A stretch of DNA of 64,000 bases, from NCBI RefSeq assembly GCF_001612685.1, contig NZ_BDAY01000018.1:1-64000 (forward strand). Reading direction: 5' to 3'. Position 1 is the first letter of the stretch, and every line of letters starts with the position of its first letter. Position numbers and translations under genes: made by a program. The stretch comes from Nocardia altamirensis NBRC 108246 (GTDB taxonomy: Bacteria; Actinomycetota; Actinomycetes; Mycobacteriales; Mycobacteriaceae). The notes beneath the pieces are model-generated. The model had not been told where the DNA came from and did not search any database. It worked only from the letters and a program-made list of their open reading frames with translations. Shown in pieces: positions 22,518 to 32,343 of the stretch.

Positions 22518-24728
22518 CTACCCGGCGCCTGGCTTGCCGGACCAGCGATACGGTTCAGGCATCGGCACATCGTCCGGCCATTTCTTGGGCCGTGTCTTTC
22601 CTTTCAGCTCACCGCCCGCCAGCGTTGTCGACTTCGTCTCGTTCTCGCCGCCTGGGGTGATCTTGTGCGCGGTGCCGTCGTAGTCGATCACCCACACCGA
22701 GCCGTCCGTGCGAACGACCTGCGCCTTGCCGTCCGGCAGGACAGTGCGCACCGGAGCCTGCGGTGGAGTCCCGTCCGAAACCGGCGGGGGCACCGGAACA
22801 GGATGCGTGTCTTCGCTCAGTGATGGCGGACGAGTACTTGTCTGCTCCGGTCCATCGGACGACGTGAGGCCGCTCGGGTTGCTGTGTGCTGGATTGCGCG
22901 GCGCCGAATCCGGGCTGTCACCATGACCATGGTCGACCGGTCGGGCCGTCTCATCGCGCGCAGGCGGTGCGGCGTGGGACGGAGATTCCGCGACCGGCGA
23001 GTGCGGGGTCTGCGCCGTCGCCGGCGGCCCCGCGTTAACCGGTTGCACGTTGGTGTCGGCCGCGACCGACGATTGCGGGCCGCCCTCGACGGCTCGCGCC
23101 CCTGCGGGAGACGTCCCGGCGTGTGTCGTTGTCCCGGATGTCGTTGTCCCAGTGGGCGTCGTCGTCCCGGTCGGCGTCGTCGTCCCGGTCGGCGTCGTCG
23201 TCCCAGTCGGCGTCGTCGTCCCAGTCGGCGTCGTCGTCCCAGTCGGTGTCGTCGTCCCAGTCGGCGTCGAACCTCCCCTCCCTCCAGTTGCTTGCGCGGC
23301 AGCCCGGCCCGCATCCGGCGAACTGGCAGAACTGGATGACGTCGCGGGGCGTGAATCTGCCCCGGTTACATGCGGATTCGCATTCGGCCCACCCTGCGAG
23401 CTGTGCATTGGGGCCGGCGTGGCATCGGATCCACCGGTGACCGACGGTTCCGCCGCCGCGCGACTGGCTGGTGTCGGTGACGAATCACGCACGCTCGCAT
23501 CACTCGCGCGCGGCGCATCGGCGCTTGAATGTGCCACGGTCCCAACAGATGTCGGCACCTGAGGGCTGTCCGGCCGTGGACCTTGCGTCGGCAGTGATGT
23601 GGCATCCGACGATGTCGCCGAACTGCCCATCGGCTGCAGTTCGTGCGTATCACGCGACGTCTGCGGCACCGCACCGTCACGCACCGGCGTCATGCTCGGG
23701 TCGAACACGCGAGAGAATGGACCGAGCTTCCCGTCGGCCGGCGCCATCTTCACCCCGAACCCACCACGCGCCGCACCGACCATCCCGCCGCGCGCCATGC
23801 CACCGACCCAGCTTTCCGCCGAGGTCATCGCGCTGGCGCCGAAGGGCTGCAGAAGGACAAGGTTCCCGAAGAAGGTACCGACGGCACCCGAAACAACACC
23901 GCTGGCAGTGCCTTTCAGCATGTCGCCAGCCATCGGCTTGACCGTTGCCCAGCGAGCACTGTCACCGACCTTCGGTGTGAAGGTCTTTCCGGCCAGCCGG
24001 TCGAAACCTCGACCGACGTGGCGCGCGGACTTGATACCGGGGTAGGTCCCCAAGCCGGAGGCGGCCATGGAGCTGAGCGACTGCTTCCAGTTGAACTCTC
24101 GGCGAGTCCCCCTGCCCATTTGGGTGGCTTGCACGATGAGATCGAGGCCGCCCGAAATCAACATGCTCTCCGGGATTTTCATCGCGTAGAGGCCGAGGTT
24201 CTTGACCAGGCTGGTTCGCACACCCACCTTCTGGGCGAGTTGGCTGGCGAGCGCGACGACCTTCTTCGCTAGTTCATCCTCCAACTTCCGCAGAAAGCTT
24301 CGCGTCACGGCGACAGCAGCCGCCTCGGCCGCAGGCGCAGTCGGCGGAAACATCCACGCCCAAGCGATTTCGACAGCAAGCGCGAGCAGCGAGACGATGA
24401 TCGTCAGCTTGGTCGCTTCCAGTTCGGTTCCGGTGTTGAAGACCGCTTTCGACACCTGCTGCAGATGTTCGGCAAGCCGCTCCAGCGACTGATCGCCATG
24501 CAGGAGTGCGTCATAGGCCGCGGCGAGCGCCCGACCGCCCTCGCCTTCCCAGGAGCGCTCGGCGGCTCGGCGCGCCACCAGCACCTGATCCGTCAGTGGC
24601 CGCACCTTGGTGCTCGCGCGCTCCCAGGCTCGCGCCAGCTCGAACATCTTGTCTTCGTCGCCATCCGGCCATGCCGCGCCTGCGATCCAGCCGAGCCAGC
24701 GCAGTTCCTCGGGCAGATACAGGCTCAT
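22518..24728 (-). CDS. CpnT-like type VII protein with TTTPTG repeats (736 aa)
   Basis: The start is the ATG at 24728, matching the first residues of its paralogues (MSLYLPEELRWLGW). Residues 1-300 are the CpnT-like N-terminal region: WPDGDEDKMFEL, WEGEGG, FPPTAPAAEAAAVAV, and a Gly-rich hydrophobic end. Residues ~370-640 are a Pro/Ser/Thr linker with perfect TTTPTG repeats. The last ~80 residues (TVLPDGKAQVVRTDGSVWVIDYDGT, then a Lys/Pro/Trp-rich end) are not a known toxin to me. It is followed by its own WXG100-like gene. It may be an exported scaffold or a toxin with an unrecognised C-terminus. Confidence 0.75.
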   Translation of the reverse strand: MSLYLPEELRWLGWIAGAAWPDGDEDKMFELARAWERASTKVRPLTDQVLVARRAAERSWEGEGGRALAAAYDALLHGDQSLERLAEHLQQVSKAVFNTGTELEATKLTIIVSLLALAVEIAWAWMFPPTAPAAEAAAVAVTRSFLRKLEDELAKKVVALASQLAQKVGVRTSLVKNLGLYAMKIPESMLISGGLDLIVQATQMGRGTRREFNWKQSLSSMAASGLGTYPGIKSARHVGRGFDRLAGKTFTPKVGDSARWATVKPMAGDMLKGTASGVVSGAVGTFFGNLVLLQPFGASAMTSAESWVGGMARGGMVGAARGGFGVKMAPADGKLGPFSRVFDPSMTPVRDGAVPQTSRDTHELQPMGSSATSSDATSLPTQGPRPDSPQVPTSVGTVAHSSADAPRASDASVRDSSPTPASRAAAEPSVTGGSDATPAPMHSSQGGPNANPHVTGADSRPATSSSSASSPDAGRAAAQATGGRGGSTPTGTTTPTGTTTPTGTTTPTGTTTPTGTTTPTGTTTPTGTTTSGTTTHAGTSPAGARAVEGGPQSSVAADTNVQPVNAGPPATAQTPHSPVAESPSHAAPPARDETARPVDHGHGDSPDSAPRNPAHSNPSGLTSSDGPEQTSTRPPSLSEDTHPVPVPPPVSDGTPPQAPVRTVLPDGKAQVVRTDGSVWVIDYDGTAHKITPGGENETKSTTLAGGELKGKTRPKKWPDDVPMPEPYRWSGKPGAG
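23123..23275 (-). repeat. 18-nt tandem repeat encoding TTTPTG
   Basis: The plus-strand unit GTCGTCGTCCCRGTCGGC recurs with an 18-nt period, about seven close copies and degenerate ends. On the coding (minus) strand it gives repeated T-T-T-P-T-G in the linker of the 736-residue protein. Unit number probably varies among strains. Confidence 0.85.
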
Positions 24729-25025
24729 CGCGCCACCGGCGCACACCACGGCGATGTCTTCACACCCACGCTGGCACCACCAATCCCGATCACGCATTCG
24801 GCGCAGACCTAGGGTGAACACCCGGTGTCGCGCAGAATAATTGCACACCAGAGGCTGTCATCATCTGGTCATCAAATGATCAGTGCCGAGCGCCGACCGT
24901 CCGGCGCGCCCGCTCCCCCATCGATCCACAGGTTGGGCGAATCAACAGATGCGCCGCCTCGGCAACCGTGACAGACTCGGAGCCAAGAAAAGCGGTGTGC
25001 GGGCACCGCGCGTCGGCGGAGGAAC

Positions 25026-26552
25026 ATGCCTGAAACGAGGGTCTCGATGGATCTGGACGCGGCGGAGCGTCAGGTCGCCGCCGATCGGTATGCGGCGCTC
25101 GATCGATCGGTTGCCGCGGACCTTCGGCTCGCCACCTCGCTCGGTGAGCTCGCGAAGGCCTTCATCGCCACCAAGACCAACGGGTCGGTCCGGGATCGCA
25201 CCAGGGAGGGGCTGGCCCCTGCCGAGGAGGCGGTCGGCATCCGGCTGCGCCTGCTCGCCACCGGCGCGGTGGTGCTCGACGCCAAACTGGCCGGCGAGCT
25301 GAACGAGGTGCTTCGCTCGGTCGAGCTCGCGGCACGGCACAGCGGCCGCAGGGAACTCGCCACCACCACCGTCCGCCGCGCCTGCGACGCCTATCGCCAA
25401 GTGGCGCAGATACATCCGGAGGTCGCCGGGCTCTGCGCGGACGGCCTGTCCAAGTGCGGCGTCTGGCTCGGCCGCCTCGATCAGGACGCTGCGGTCGCGG
25501 CGACCGAGGAAGCGGCCCGCATTCGCAGCAAGCTGGCCGCGGCGAATCCGGAGCTTTCCGGCAAATACCTCGCGAGCTTGAGCACGTTACTGCGCACGCT
25601 CATGGTCGGCCGGTCGCGCAAGCAGGCCCTCTCGATGTATCGCGAGCGGTATTCCGCGTTCACCTCGACGGGGATGTCGATCCGACTGCGCGCGTGCGGG
25701 ATTCAAGACCTCGATCTCACGCCTAAGTCGTACAAGGCGCTCGCCGAGCTCGGATGCCGCACCCTGGAGCAGGCAGGGCGGCTGACCCAGCAGCAGATCC
25801 TGTTCAAGTCCTCCGGCGACCTGTCGACCGTCGAGGAGCTCAACTGGAAGCTGGCCCTCGTCGGCCTGCGTCCCCTTCTGCCCGGCCAGGAACCCGATCC
25901 GCCGTCGATGCCGGTGCAGATCGGCACCAGCTTCGGCGCACTGAGCGTCTACTGTCCGACCCCTGACGCGGTCGCGCAGATCCGCGCCGCGATCATCGGC
26001 GCCTACGCCACCGACGACGCCTACCCGCTGGATCGGGTCAGTTATCTCGGTACGCACGAAGAACATTGGAAGATCGTCGAGGCCGAGGTGAATACCGCGG
26101 AAACGCTCAGCGATGACGTCGTCCTGATCGATCAGCCGTACGGCGGCTGGGTCACGGTGATGAGCCTGAACTGGGAGCTGACGCCGGTCGGCAAGCATCC
26201 GCTGGCGCGGCGGCTGTCCCAGGACTGGCCGGTGGCCGCGATCACAGTGACCGAGCACATCGCCTACGAGCTGTGCTGGTACGAGCACGGCGCGGCGACC
26301 CAGTACGCCGCGCTCGGCAGGCCCGCCGGGCAGGCGCCTCTGGACAAACCGCTGGCACCTTTGGACTTCAAGATGCTTGCCGACCTGAACGCGGACCGCG
26401 TACCCGAGTCGAAGCTGCGCTCCGCGTTCGGCAACACACAGGTGTTCGCGAATCTGACCTATCTGCCGTCCAACGGCTTGCGACAGATTTGCGCGACCAC
26501 CCCGCTCGCCGAGCACGGCGACCGCGCGCTGTTCTTCCGCACCACGCCGTAG
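25026..26552 (+). CDS. Unknown protein with TPR-like N-terminus and RNA polymerase alpha-CTD-like segment (508 aa)
   Basis: Not recognised as a whole. Residues ~10-215 are Ala/Leu-rich helical hairpins that resemble TPR-type repeats (RELATTTVRRACDAYRQVAQ, AVAATEEAARIRSKLAA). Residues ~228-285 resemble the helix-hairpin-helix C-terminal domain of RNA polymerase alpha: LTPKSYKALAELGCRTLEQA, LTQQQILFKSS, VEELNWKLALVGLRP. The C-terminal ~210 residues are an unrecognised alpha/beta domain. A GGAGG lies three bases before the ATG at 25026; an in-frame ATG at 25047 is an alternative. It is a single-gene unit, divergent from the 736-residue gene, and followed by a hairpin. DNA or protein binding is possible. 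Confidence 0.55.
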   Translation: MPETRVSMDLDAAERQVAADRYAALDRSVAADLRLATSLGELAKAFIATKTNGSVRDRTREGLAPAEEAVGIRLRLLATGAVVLDAKLAGELNEVLRSVELAARHSGRRELATTTVRRACDAYRQVAQIHPEVAGLCADGLSKCGVWLGRLDQDAAVAATEEAARIRSKLAAANPELSGKYLASLSTLLRTLMVGRSRKQALSMYRERYSAFTSTGMSIRLRACGIQDLDLTPKSYKALAELGCRTLEQAGRLTQQQILFKSSGDLSTVEELNWKLALVGLRPLLPGQEPDPPSMPVQIGTSFGALSVYCPTPDAVAQIRAAIIGAYATDDAYPLDRVSYLGTHEEHWKIVEAEVNTAETLSDDVVLIDQPYGGWVTVMSLNWELTPVGKHPLARRLSQDWPVAAITVTEHIAYELCWYEHGAATQYAALGRPAGQAPLDKPLAPLDFKMLADLNADRVPESKLRSAFGNTQVFANLTYLPSNGLRQICATTPLAEHGDRALFFRTTP

Positions 26553-26562
26553 CGCAGCGCCC

Positions 26563-26591
26563 GCCGGTTACCTCGCCTTCTGTTAACCGGC
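26563..26591 (+). terminator. Hairpin after the 508-residue gene
   Basis: GCCGGTTA (26563-26570) pairs with TAACCGGC (26584-26591) over a 13-base loop, starting ten bases after the stop codon. A-rich sequence rather than a T-run follows, so termination is probable but not certain. Confidence 0.5.
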
Positions 26592-26755
26592 ACTGAAACA
26601 AACTTCTCGAGAACTAATTGAACGCAACCGGCGCCGCCGGTCCACCGGGTGCTCTACTGAGATCGCGTTCGAACGGTGTCGTGGGTCACGCTGAGCACCC
26701 GAGACTATCGGTTCGGGCGGCTTCACCAGACACACGATGCTAGTCGAGGCTCCCC

Positions 26756-27214
26756 ATGGACCAAGTGGCGTTGGCGGAAACCCCAGCCGCCCGATGCGCC
26801 TATTACCGCCACACCTGCGACCTCCCCGCCGGATTCCATCCGGCGATCGGCCGGATCATCGTCCGCGCCGGATTCGTCGGCGCGATCACCATGCCCGCGC
26901 CGCTGGGTCAGCAGGTCCACGACGATTTGATACACCACCGAAATCCATTGGGCCCGATCATCTCTCACGTCCGATCGAAGCGTTGGACCTACTTGATCCG
27001 CCCCGACCTACCCGACGATGTCCGGCTCTTCGCCGAGCTGTTCCGGCTCAACGTATCGATCGTGCCGATCGGCGGGGAGATCGCCTTGCCGTCCCCTGCC
27101 GACGTGCACGCGGGCCTGCGCGAGTGGATCATTCCGCCGCAGAACACCTTTCGCCCCTCCGGCGTTGCCATCGTGGACACCGTGCGGGTGTGCCGCAACG
27201 CAGGGCTGCGATGA
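26756..27214 (+). CDS. Small conserved actinobacterial protein of unknown function (152 aa)
   Basis: The protein opens with a Cys-Tyr-Tyr segment (ARCAYYRHTCDLPAGFHP) and has GRIIVRAGFVGAITMPAPLGQQV, then RSKRWTYLIRPDLP, and ends with WIIPPQNTFRPSG. It loosely recalls short actinobacterial proteins annotated as primase/polymerase-like, but no catalytic motif is visible and I do not assign a function. Its stop overlaps the start of the DUF4254 gene by four bases (ATGA), so the two are co-translated. Confidence 0.55.
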   Translation: MDQVALAETPAARCAYYRHTCDLPAGFHPAIGRIIVRAGFVGAITMPAPLGQQVHDDLIHHRNPLGPIISHVRSKRWTYLIRPDLPDDVRLFAELFRLNVSIVPIGGEIALPSPADVHAGLREWIIPPQNTFRPSGVAIVDTVRVCRNAGLR

Positions 27215-27639
27215 CGACGAGTCAACTGCCCGCGAAACATCAAGTGCTGCAGGCATGCCGAGGTGAGCATCCGGTGGGCAATCCGCTGCTGCGGTGCGCG
27301 CACGAGCTGACCACTCTGCACGAGCGCAGACTGTGCGCCCGGCGCGAGGAGCTCGACGAGATCGACGCTCTGCGTGCGAGTCTGGTGCGCGACATCGACC
27401 GCTGGATCACCGTCCAGTTGCCGCCCGCGCACGGTGCCGCGCATGTGCACACCGAAACCGTCGGCGCGGTGATCGACCGCCTCGCGCAGTTCACCGCCAA
27501 TGCCTACGCGGCATTGGCGAGCAACTCGGAGTGGGACCTGTGGGATGCGTGGCAGCGCCTCGCGGAACTGGCCGTCGGCTACGACGATTTGGCTGCGGAG
27601 GTGTGTGCAGGCGTACGCCGACTCCCCGGCGCATCGTAA
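27211..27639 (+). CDS. DUF4254 family protein (142 aa)
   Basis: The start is the ATG at 27211 overlapping the upstream stop. The family signature (PF14063) is clear: NPLLRCAHELTTLHERR, EIDALRASLVRDIDRWI, LPPAHGAAHVHTETVGAVID and RLAQFTANAYAAL. DUF4254 proteins have no established biochemical role. The His/Asp/Arg residues in these motifs are conserved enough to suggest a ligand or metal site, which is inference. Confidence 0.8.
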   Translation: MTTSQLPAKHQVLQACRGEHPVGNPLLRCAHELTTLHERRLCARREELDEIDALRASLVRDIDRWITVQLPPAHGAAHVHTETVGAVIDRLAQFTANAYAALASNSEWDLWDAWQRLAELAVGYDDLAAEVCAGVRRLPGAS

Positions 27640-27679
27640 TTTCGCACGCGGGGCGGTAGCTCGGATCTAGGGTGGGCGT

Positions 27680-28474
27680 GTGGGCAATACGACGAATCGA
27701 GATGCGGATAAACGTGCCCTACGTGCCCGGCGGGCCAGCTCCTTCGGCGCTCATGCGACCGCCTACGCCGAGCACAGACCGGACTATCCGATGGCGGCCA
27801 TCCAATGGGCGCTGGAATCCATTCTCCCGGCCGCGCCCGCGCCGGTGGTACTCGACCTCGGCGCGGGCACCGGAAAGCTCACAGAGGGGCTGCTCGCCGC
27901 AGGCGCCACCGTGATCGCGGTGGAACCCGACGACGGGATGCGCATCGAGTTGATGCGACGACTGCCCGGCGTGCGCGCGTACGAGGGTGCGGCGGAAGCG
28001 ATTCCGCTGGCGGACGGATCGGTGGACGCGATCGTGGCCGGGCAGGCCTTCCACTGGTTCGACCAGGATCGCGCCTTCCCCGAGTTCGCGCGGGTACTGC
28101 GGCGCGGCGGGCGCTTCGCCGCACTGTGGAACACCGACGACATGCGGGTCGACTGGGTCGCCGGACTGGCCGAGGTCGCCCGCTCGGTGGCGTCGACGCC
28201 GCCGCCGGAACCCGGCGAGGCGCGGCTGCCCGCCCATCCGTTGTTCGAGGCCTTCGAGCGGTCCGAGTTCCCGCACGTGCAGCGGCGTACCGCCGAGTCG
28301 TTGGCGGCGACCATCGGCACGCACTCGCACACGCTGGTGGTGTCCGAGCAACAGCGGGCCGAGGTGCTCAGGCGCATCACCGAGTATCTGCGCAGCAGGC
28401 CGGAGACCGCAGAGGGTGAATTCGACCTGCCCCTGGTGACTTTGGTGCTACGCACCCGACTGCGCACGGGCTGA
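27680..28474 (+). CDS. Class I SAM-dependent methyltransferase (264 aa)
   Basis: A GTG at 27680 begins the frame. The Methyltransf_11 fold is shown by motif I VLDLGAGTGKLTEGLL (residues ~55-70), an acidic end of strand 2 in VIAVEPDDGM, motif II-like IPLADGSVDAIVAGQAFHWF, and a post-II LRRGGRFAALWN. The order matches small-molecule methyltransferases of the type seen across actinobacteria. The substrate cannot be told. It is convergent with map and independent of the DUF4254 pair 40 bases upstream, although read-through is possible. Confidence 0.85.
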   Translation: MGNTTNRDADKRALRARRASSFGAHATAYAEHRPDYPMAAIQWALESILPAAPAPVVLDLGAGTGKLTEGLLAAGATVIAVEPDDGMRIELMRRLPGVRAYEGAAEAIPLADGSVDAIVAGQAFHWFDQDRAFPEFARVLRRGGRFAALWNTDDMRVDWVAGLAEVARSVASTPPPEPGEARLPAHPLFEAFERSEFPHVQRRTAESLAATIGTHSHTLVVSEQQRAEVLRRITEYLRSRPETAEGEFDLPLVTLVLRTRLRTG

Positions 28475-29021
28475 TCCGCGGGTACCTGTCCGCCATCGAA
28501 CTCGCACGCCAGCGCCGCTTTTCCCGGCACACCCCGATATCGAGCCGAGGGCACCTCGGTCACGAACCGCGTGGTGCGCCAAGCGGATTCGAGTAGTTGC
28601 CTACTCGCGCCCGCTGCTCCCGCCCGGACATACGCTGATCACAGAGTCAGCAAATGTCACGGTCAGGCGCAGCGGGCGCAAGGAACGACGACACCGATCC
28701 AGCGATGCAGCTGGGTATCGTCCATGGTTCACACCGGCATAACCGTGCCGGAGAATCACCGAGGCGAGATCGTCCAGCGGAGGGACACTTCGCAGGCGTC
28801 GGTGCGTATCGACTCCTCGTCACGCGCGTCGCGGGACCACAGTGTCGCGGACAACGTTGTGCCGCTACACCTTCCAGGCAACGGCGCCTTCCGATCAGTG
28901 CGTCGTCCGCAGGAAGACGGGAACGTCCCACGCACGTCGACGCTCCAACCAAAGGTGTTGGACACGAAGGTATTCCATGCCAATCGTCGCATGGAATGGG
29001 TGGAATCGCCTGCGCGGGCGA
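28475..29021. other. 547-bp intergenic region between convergent genes
   Basis: No convincing gene is present: the open frames here have no recognisable motif and poor ribosome-binding sites. The only structure seen is the hairpin at 28972-28997 that would end the secY-adk-map transcript. Confidence 0.5.
28972..28997 (-). terminator. Hairpin terminator downstream of map
   Basis: ATTCCATGC (28972-28980) pairs with GCATGGAAT (28989-28997) over an eight-base loop, 24 bases beyond the map stop codon. It probably ends the secY-adk-map operon. Confidence 0.55.
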
Positions 29022-29819
29022 CTACTCCGGGCGCAGAGTGAGGATGCGGGGTCTGTCCTCGGTGACGGCGACCGTGTGCTCCCAGTGGGCGGCGCGGGTT
29101 CCGTCGATGGTGACGACCGTCCAGTCGTCCTCGAGCACCTGTGTCTGAGTGGTGCCGAGCGTCAGCATCGGCTCGATCGCGAGGACCGATCCCACCACGA
29201 GCTTCGGGCCCTTGCCCGGGTCGCCCTCGTTGGCGAGGAACGGATCGAGGTGCATCTCGCGGCCGATGGCGTGGCCGCCGTAACCGTCGACGATGCCGTA
29301 GGCGCGACCGTGTTCCTTCTCCGCCGCCCGCGTGCCGAGCTCGATGGCGTGCGAGACGTCGGAGAGCCGATTACCGGGCAGCATGGCCGCGATACCCGCC
29401 TCCATCGACAGTTTGGTGGCCTCGCTCAGCAACCGGTCCGCGTCGATGATGTTGCCGACGCCGAACGTCCACGCCGAATCACCGTGCCAGCCTTCGAGAA
29501 TGGCGCCACAGTCGATGGAAACGAGGTCGCCTTCGGTCAAGATCTCGGCGGCGGTCGGAATACCGTGCACCACACGATCATTCACCGACGCACAGATCGA
29601 ACCCGGAAAACCGTGGTAGCCCTTGAAGGACGGCACCGCGCCCGCATCCCGAATGACCTGCTCGGCGACCTCGTCGAGCTCGAGCGTCGACACGCCAGGC
29701 TTGGCGGCCGCGCGCACCGCGACAAGGGCGCGACCGACAATCGCGCCCGCCGCCGCCATCGCGTCGAGCTCGCCCGCCGTGCGGAACGGCACGACCTTCT
29801 TCTTCCGATTGAAGACCAT
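29022..29819 (-). CDS. map: Methionine aminopeptidase, type I
   Basis: This 265-residue enzyme removes the initiator methionine from nascent proteins in the cytosol and needs two divalent metals. The metal ligands are visible in order: [23 protein letters not shown] (two Asp), [15 protein letters not shown] (His), LAIEPM (Glu) and [11 protein letters not shown] (Glu). It has the short N-terminus of type I enzymes with an FNRKKK start. It follows adk after 29 bases, the usual actinobacterial secY-adk-map order. Confidence 0.97.
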   Translation of the reverse strand: MVFNRKKKVVPFRTAGELDAMAAAGAIVGRALVAVRAAAKPGVSTLELDEVAEQVIRDAGAVPSFKGYHGFPGSICASVNDRVVHGIPTAAEILTEGDLVSIDCGAILEGWHGDSAWTFGVGNIIDADRLLSEATKLSMEAGIAAMLPGNRLSDVSHAIELGTRAAEKEHGRAYGIVDGYGGHAIGREMHLDPFLANEGDPGKGPKLVVGSVLAIEPMLTLGTTQTQVLEDDWTVVTIDGTRAAHWEHTVAVTEDRPRILTLRPE

Positions 29820-29848
29820 TCGGCCTCAGCGCTCCGTCAAGTGGGGCA

Positions 29849-30394
29849 TCAGTGGCCCAGCGCGCGCAGTGCGCGCGCGTTGACCTCGTCGACCTCGCCG
29901 ATACCGTCCACCGAGACGACAAGGCCGTCGTAGTGATCCAGCAGCGGCTCGGTCTCCTCGCGGTACACCCGGAGCCGGTTACGGATCACGCCTTCGTTGT
30001 CATCGTCGCGGCCACGGGCGAGCATCCGCTCGACCACCGTGTCCTCGGCCACCACAAAACACAACACCGCGTCGAGCTTGGTGTCCATGTCCTTGAGGAT
30101 CCGCTCCAACGCGTCGGCCTGATCGACCGTGCGCGGGTAACCGTCCAGGACAAAACCGTTCACGGCATCGGGCTCGGCCACCCTGGCCTCGACCATGCGG
30201 TTGGTGACATCGCTCGGCACGAGATCGCCTGCGTCCATGTACTTCTGCGCTTCGCGGCCGAGCAGCGTCTGCTGGCTGATGTTCGCACGAAAGAGATCCC
30301 CGGTGGAGATGTGCGGGACGCCAAGCTTCTCCGACAGCAGCACAGCCTGGGTGCCCTTGCCTGCACCCGGCGGACCGAGCAGTACAACTCTCAC
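29849..30394 (-). CDS. adk: Adenylate kinase
   Basis: This 181-residue enzyme interconverts ATP plus AMP and two ADP. The P-loop is [10 protein letters not shown] near the N-terminus, the AMP-binding segment is HISTGDLFR, and FVLDGYPRT and the LID-region [15 protein letters not shown] follow. The LID is short, without a zinc-binding insert, as in mycobacterial Adk. The start overlaps the secY stop by four bases (ATGA). Confidence 0.97.
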   Translation of the reverse strand: MRVVLLGPPGAGKGTQAVLLSEKLGVPHISTGDLFRANISQQTLLGREAQKYMDAGDLVPSDVTNRMVEARVAEPDAVNGFVLDGYPRTVDQADALERILKDMDTKLDAVLCFVVAEDTVVERMLARGRDDDNEGVIRNRLRVYREETEPLLDHYDGLVVSVDGIGEVDEVNARALRALGH

Positions 30395-31719
30395 TTGAGG
30401 AACCCTTCGTAATTACGATTCATCAGCTGACTTTCGATCTGCTTCACCGTGTCGAGGCCGACGCTCACCATGATGAGCACCGCGGTGCCACCGAACGGGA
30501 GGTTCTGGCCACCACCGGAAGCGCCGATGTCGAGGAACAGATTCGGCAGGACAGCTACGAGACCGAGGTAGATCGAGCCGGGGAGGGTGATGCGGCTCAG
30601 GACATAGTTCAGGTAATCGGCGGTGGGCTTGCCGGGGCGGTAGCCCGGAATGAAGCCACCGAACTTCTTCATCTCGTCCGCGCGTTCCTCCGGGTTGAAG
30701 GTGATCGCGACGTAGAAGTAGGTGAAGAAGACGATCATGCCGAAGTAGATCGCGATGTAGACCGGGTTGCCCGGGTTCACCAGGTACTTCGAAATGATCT
30801 CCTGCCACCAACTCTGATCCGGATTGGTCCGCGAGGAGGTGAGCTGCGAGATCAGGTTCGGCAGGTACAGCAGCGAGGACGCGAAGATCACCGGGATGAC
30901 ACCGGCCTGGTTGACCTTCAGCGGCAGGTAGGTCGAAGAGCCGCCGTACATCTTCCGGCCGACCACGCGTTTGGCGTACTGCACCGGGATGCGGCGCTGG
31001 CCCTGCTCGACGAAGACGACGGCGACGATGATCGCGAAGGCCGCGACACATACCAGGCCGAACACGATGCCGCCGCGGCTGTCCAGGATGGACTTGCCCT
31101 CGGTCGGGATACGCGCGGCGATACCGGCGAAGATCAGCAGCGACATACCGTTGCCGACACCACGCTCGGTGATCTGCTCACCGAACCACATGACAAGGGC
31201 CGCACCGGCGGTCATCACCAGCACGATGATGATCATCGCGAAGATGCCGTTGTCGGCGAGGATCTTGTCCTGGTTCTTGCAGCCCTGCAGCAGCTGACCG
31301 CGCGAAGCCAGCGCGACCAGACCGGTGGCCTGCAGGATCGCCAGAGCGATCGACAGATACCTGGTGTACTGCGTCATCTTGGTCTGGCCGGATTGGCCTT
31401 CCTTGCGCAGTTCCTCGAACCGCGGGATGACGACAGTCAGCAGCTGGATGATGATGCTCGCCGTGATGTACGGCATGATGCCGATCGCGAACACCGAGAG
31501 CTGCAGCAGCGCACCACCTGAGAACAGGTTGATCAGCTGATAGATGCCGCCGGACTCACCGCCGGACACCTCTTTGATGCAGTCCTGGACGGCCTGGTAA
31601 TCGACACCGGGGGACGGCAGCGCGGCACCCAGACGGTACAGCGCGATCAACCCCAGCGTGAAGAGAATCTTCCGCCGTAAGTCCGGAGTCCGGAAGGCCG
31701 ATACGAAGGCGGAAAGCAC
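30391..31719 (-). CDS. secY: Protein translocase subunit SecY
   Basis: This 442-residue inner-membrane channel of the Sec translocon begins [21 protein letters not shown] and has ten predicted membrane helices, including [13 protein letters not shown]. The cytoplasmic loops carry [15 protein letters not shown] and [19 protein letters not shown], and the C-terminal segment [20 protein letters not shown] is typical. It heads the secY-adk-map unit, separated from rplO by a strong hairpin, so it should have its own promoter in the ~120 bp upstream. Confidence 0.98.
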   Translation of the reverse strand: MLSAFVSAFRTPDLRRKILFTLGLIALYRLGAALPSPGVDYQAVQDCIKEVSGGESGGIYQLINLFSGGALLQLSVFAIGIMPYITASIIIQLLTVVIPRFEELRKEGQSGQTKMTQYTRYLSIALAILQATGLVALASRGQLLQGCKNQDKILADNGIFAMIIIVLVMTAGAALVMWFGEQITERGVGNGMSLLIFAGIAARIPTEGKSILDSRGGIVFGLVCVAAFAIIVAVVFVEQGQRRIPVQYAKRVVGRKMYGGSSTYLPLKVNQAGVIPVIFASSLLYLPNLISQLTSSRTNPDQSWWQEIISKYLVNPGNPVYIAIYFGMIVFFTYFYVAITFNPEERADEMKKFGGFIPGYRPGKPTADYLNYVLSRITLPGSIYLGLVAVLPNLFLDIGASGGGQNLPFGGTAVLIMVSVGLDTVKQIESQLMNRNYEGFLK

Positions 31720-31843
31720 AGATCCTCCTGGCGAACGACATGGTCAGGACATGGATATTTCAGCAATGTCCAGTTTCCCTGATTCGGCACAGGGGGACGC
31801 TGAAAACCATGACGAGGCTTGGCAGACAACAATGGAACTCTAA

Positions 31844-31883
31844 CAGTGGCACCGGACGAGCCTTCACTCATCCGGTGCCACTG
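31844..31883 (-). terminator. Hairpin terminator after rplO
   Basis: CAGTGGCACCGGA (31844-31856) pairs perfectly with TCCGGTGCCACTG (31871-31883) over a 14-base loop, 16 bases after the rplO stop. On the minus strand a TTAG follows rather than a T-run. It would end the spc operon and separate it from secY. Confidence 0.75.
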
Positions 31884-31898
31884 ATGTTCAGAGTACCG

Positions 31899-32342
31899 TC
31901 AGCCCAGCTCGGTGACGGTGCCACCGGCCGCGGTGATCTTTTCCTTCGCTGCGCCGGTGACCTTGTCGACGGTCACCTGGACCGCGACACCGATCTCACC
32001 GTCGCCGAGGACCTTCACCAGCTGGTTCTTGCGAACCGCGCCGGCCGCGACGAGCTCGGCCTTGCCGATCTCACCGCCCTCGGGGAACAGCTTGGCGATA
32101 GCGCCGACATTCACGACCTGGTATTCCGTGCGGAACCGGTTCGTGAAGCCCTTGAGCTTGGGCAGCCGCATGTGCAGCGGCATCTGCCCACCCTCGAAGG
32201 CAGCCGGGACGTTCTTGCGAGCCTTGGTGCCCTTGGTACCACGGCCCGCGGTCTTACCCTTGGAACCCTCACCACGGCCGACCCGAGTCTTCTCGGTCTT
32301 GCTACCGGGCGCGGGACGCAGGTGATGCAACTTGATGGTCAT
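31899..32342 (-). CDS. rplO: 50S ribosomal protein L15
   Basis: The start is the ATG at 32342, giving [14 protein letters not shown], the normal L15 start; an upstream in-frame ATG would overlap rpmD. Family segments include [37 protein letters not shown] and the C-terminal [17 protein letters not shown]. The length of 147 residues is normal. It is one base after the rpmD stop and last in the spc operon. Confidence 0.97.
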   Translation of the reverse strand: MTIKLHHLRPAPGSKTEKTRVGRGEGSKGKTAGRGTKGTKARKNVPAAFEGGQMPLHMRLPKLKGFTNRFRTEYQVVNVGAIAKLFPEGGEIGKAELVAAGAVRKNQLVKVLGDGEIGVAVQVTVDKVTGAAKEKITAAGGTVTELG

Positions 32343-32343
32343 G

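Noticed and set aside
23123..23275. CRISPR-like short repeats
   Set aside because: Units are contiguous with an 18-nt period, no spacers, and encode TTTPTG in frame.
28571..29041. 156-codon plus-strand frame in the gap between the methyltransferase and map
   Set aside because: It has no recognisable motif or good ribosome-binding site and overlaps the map 3' end; left unannotated.
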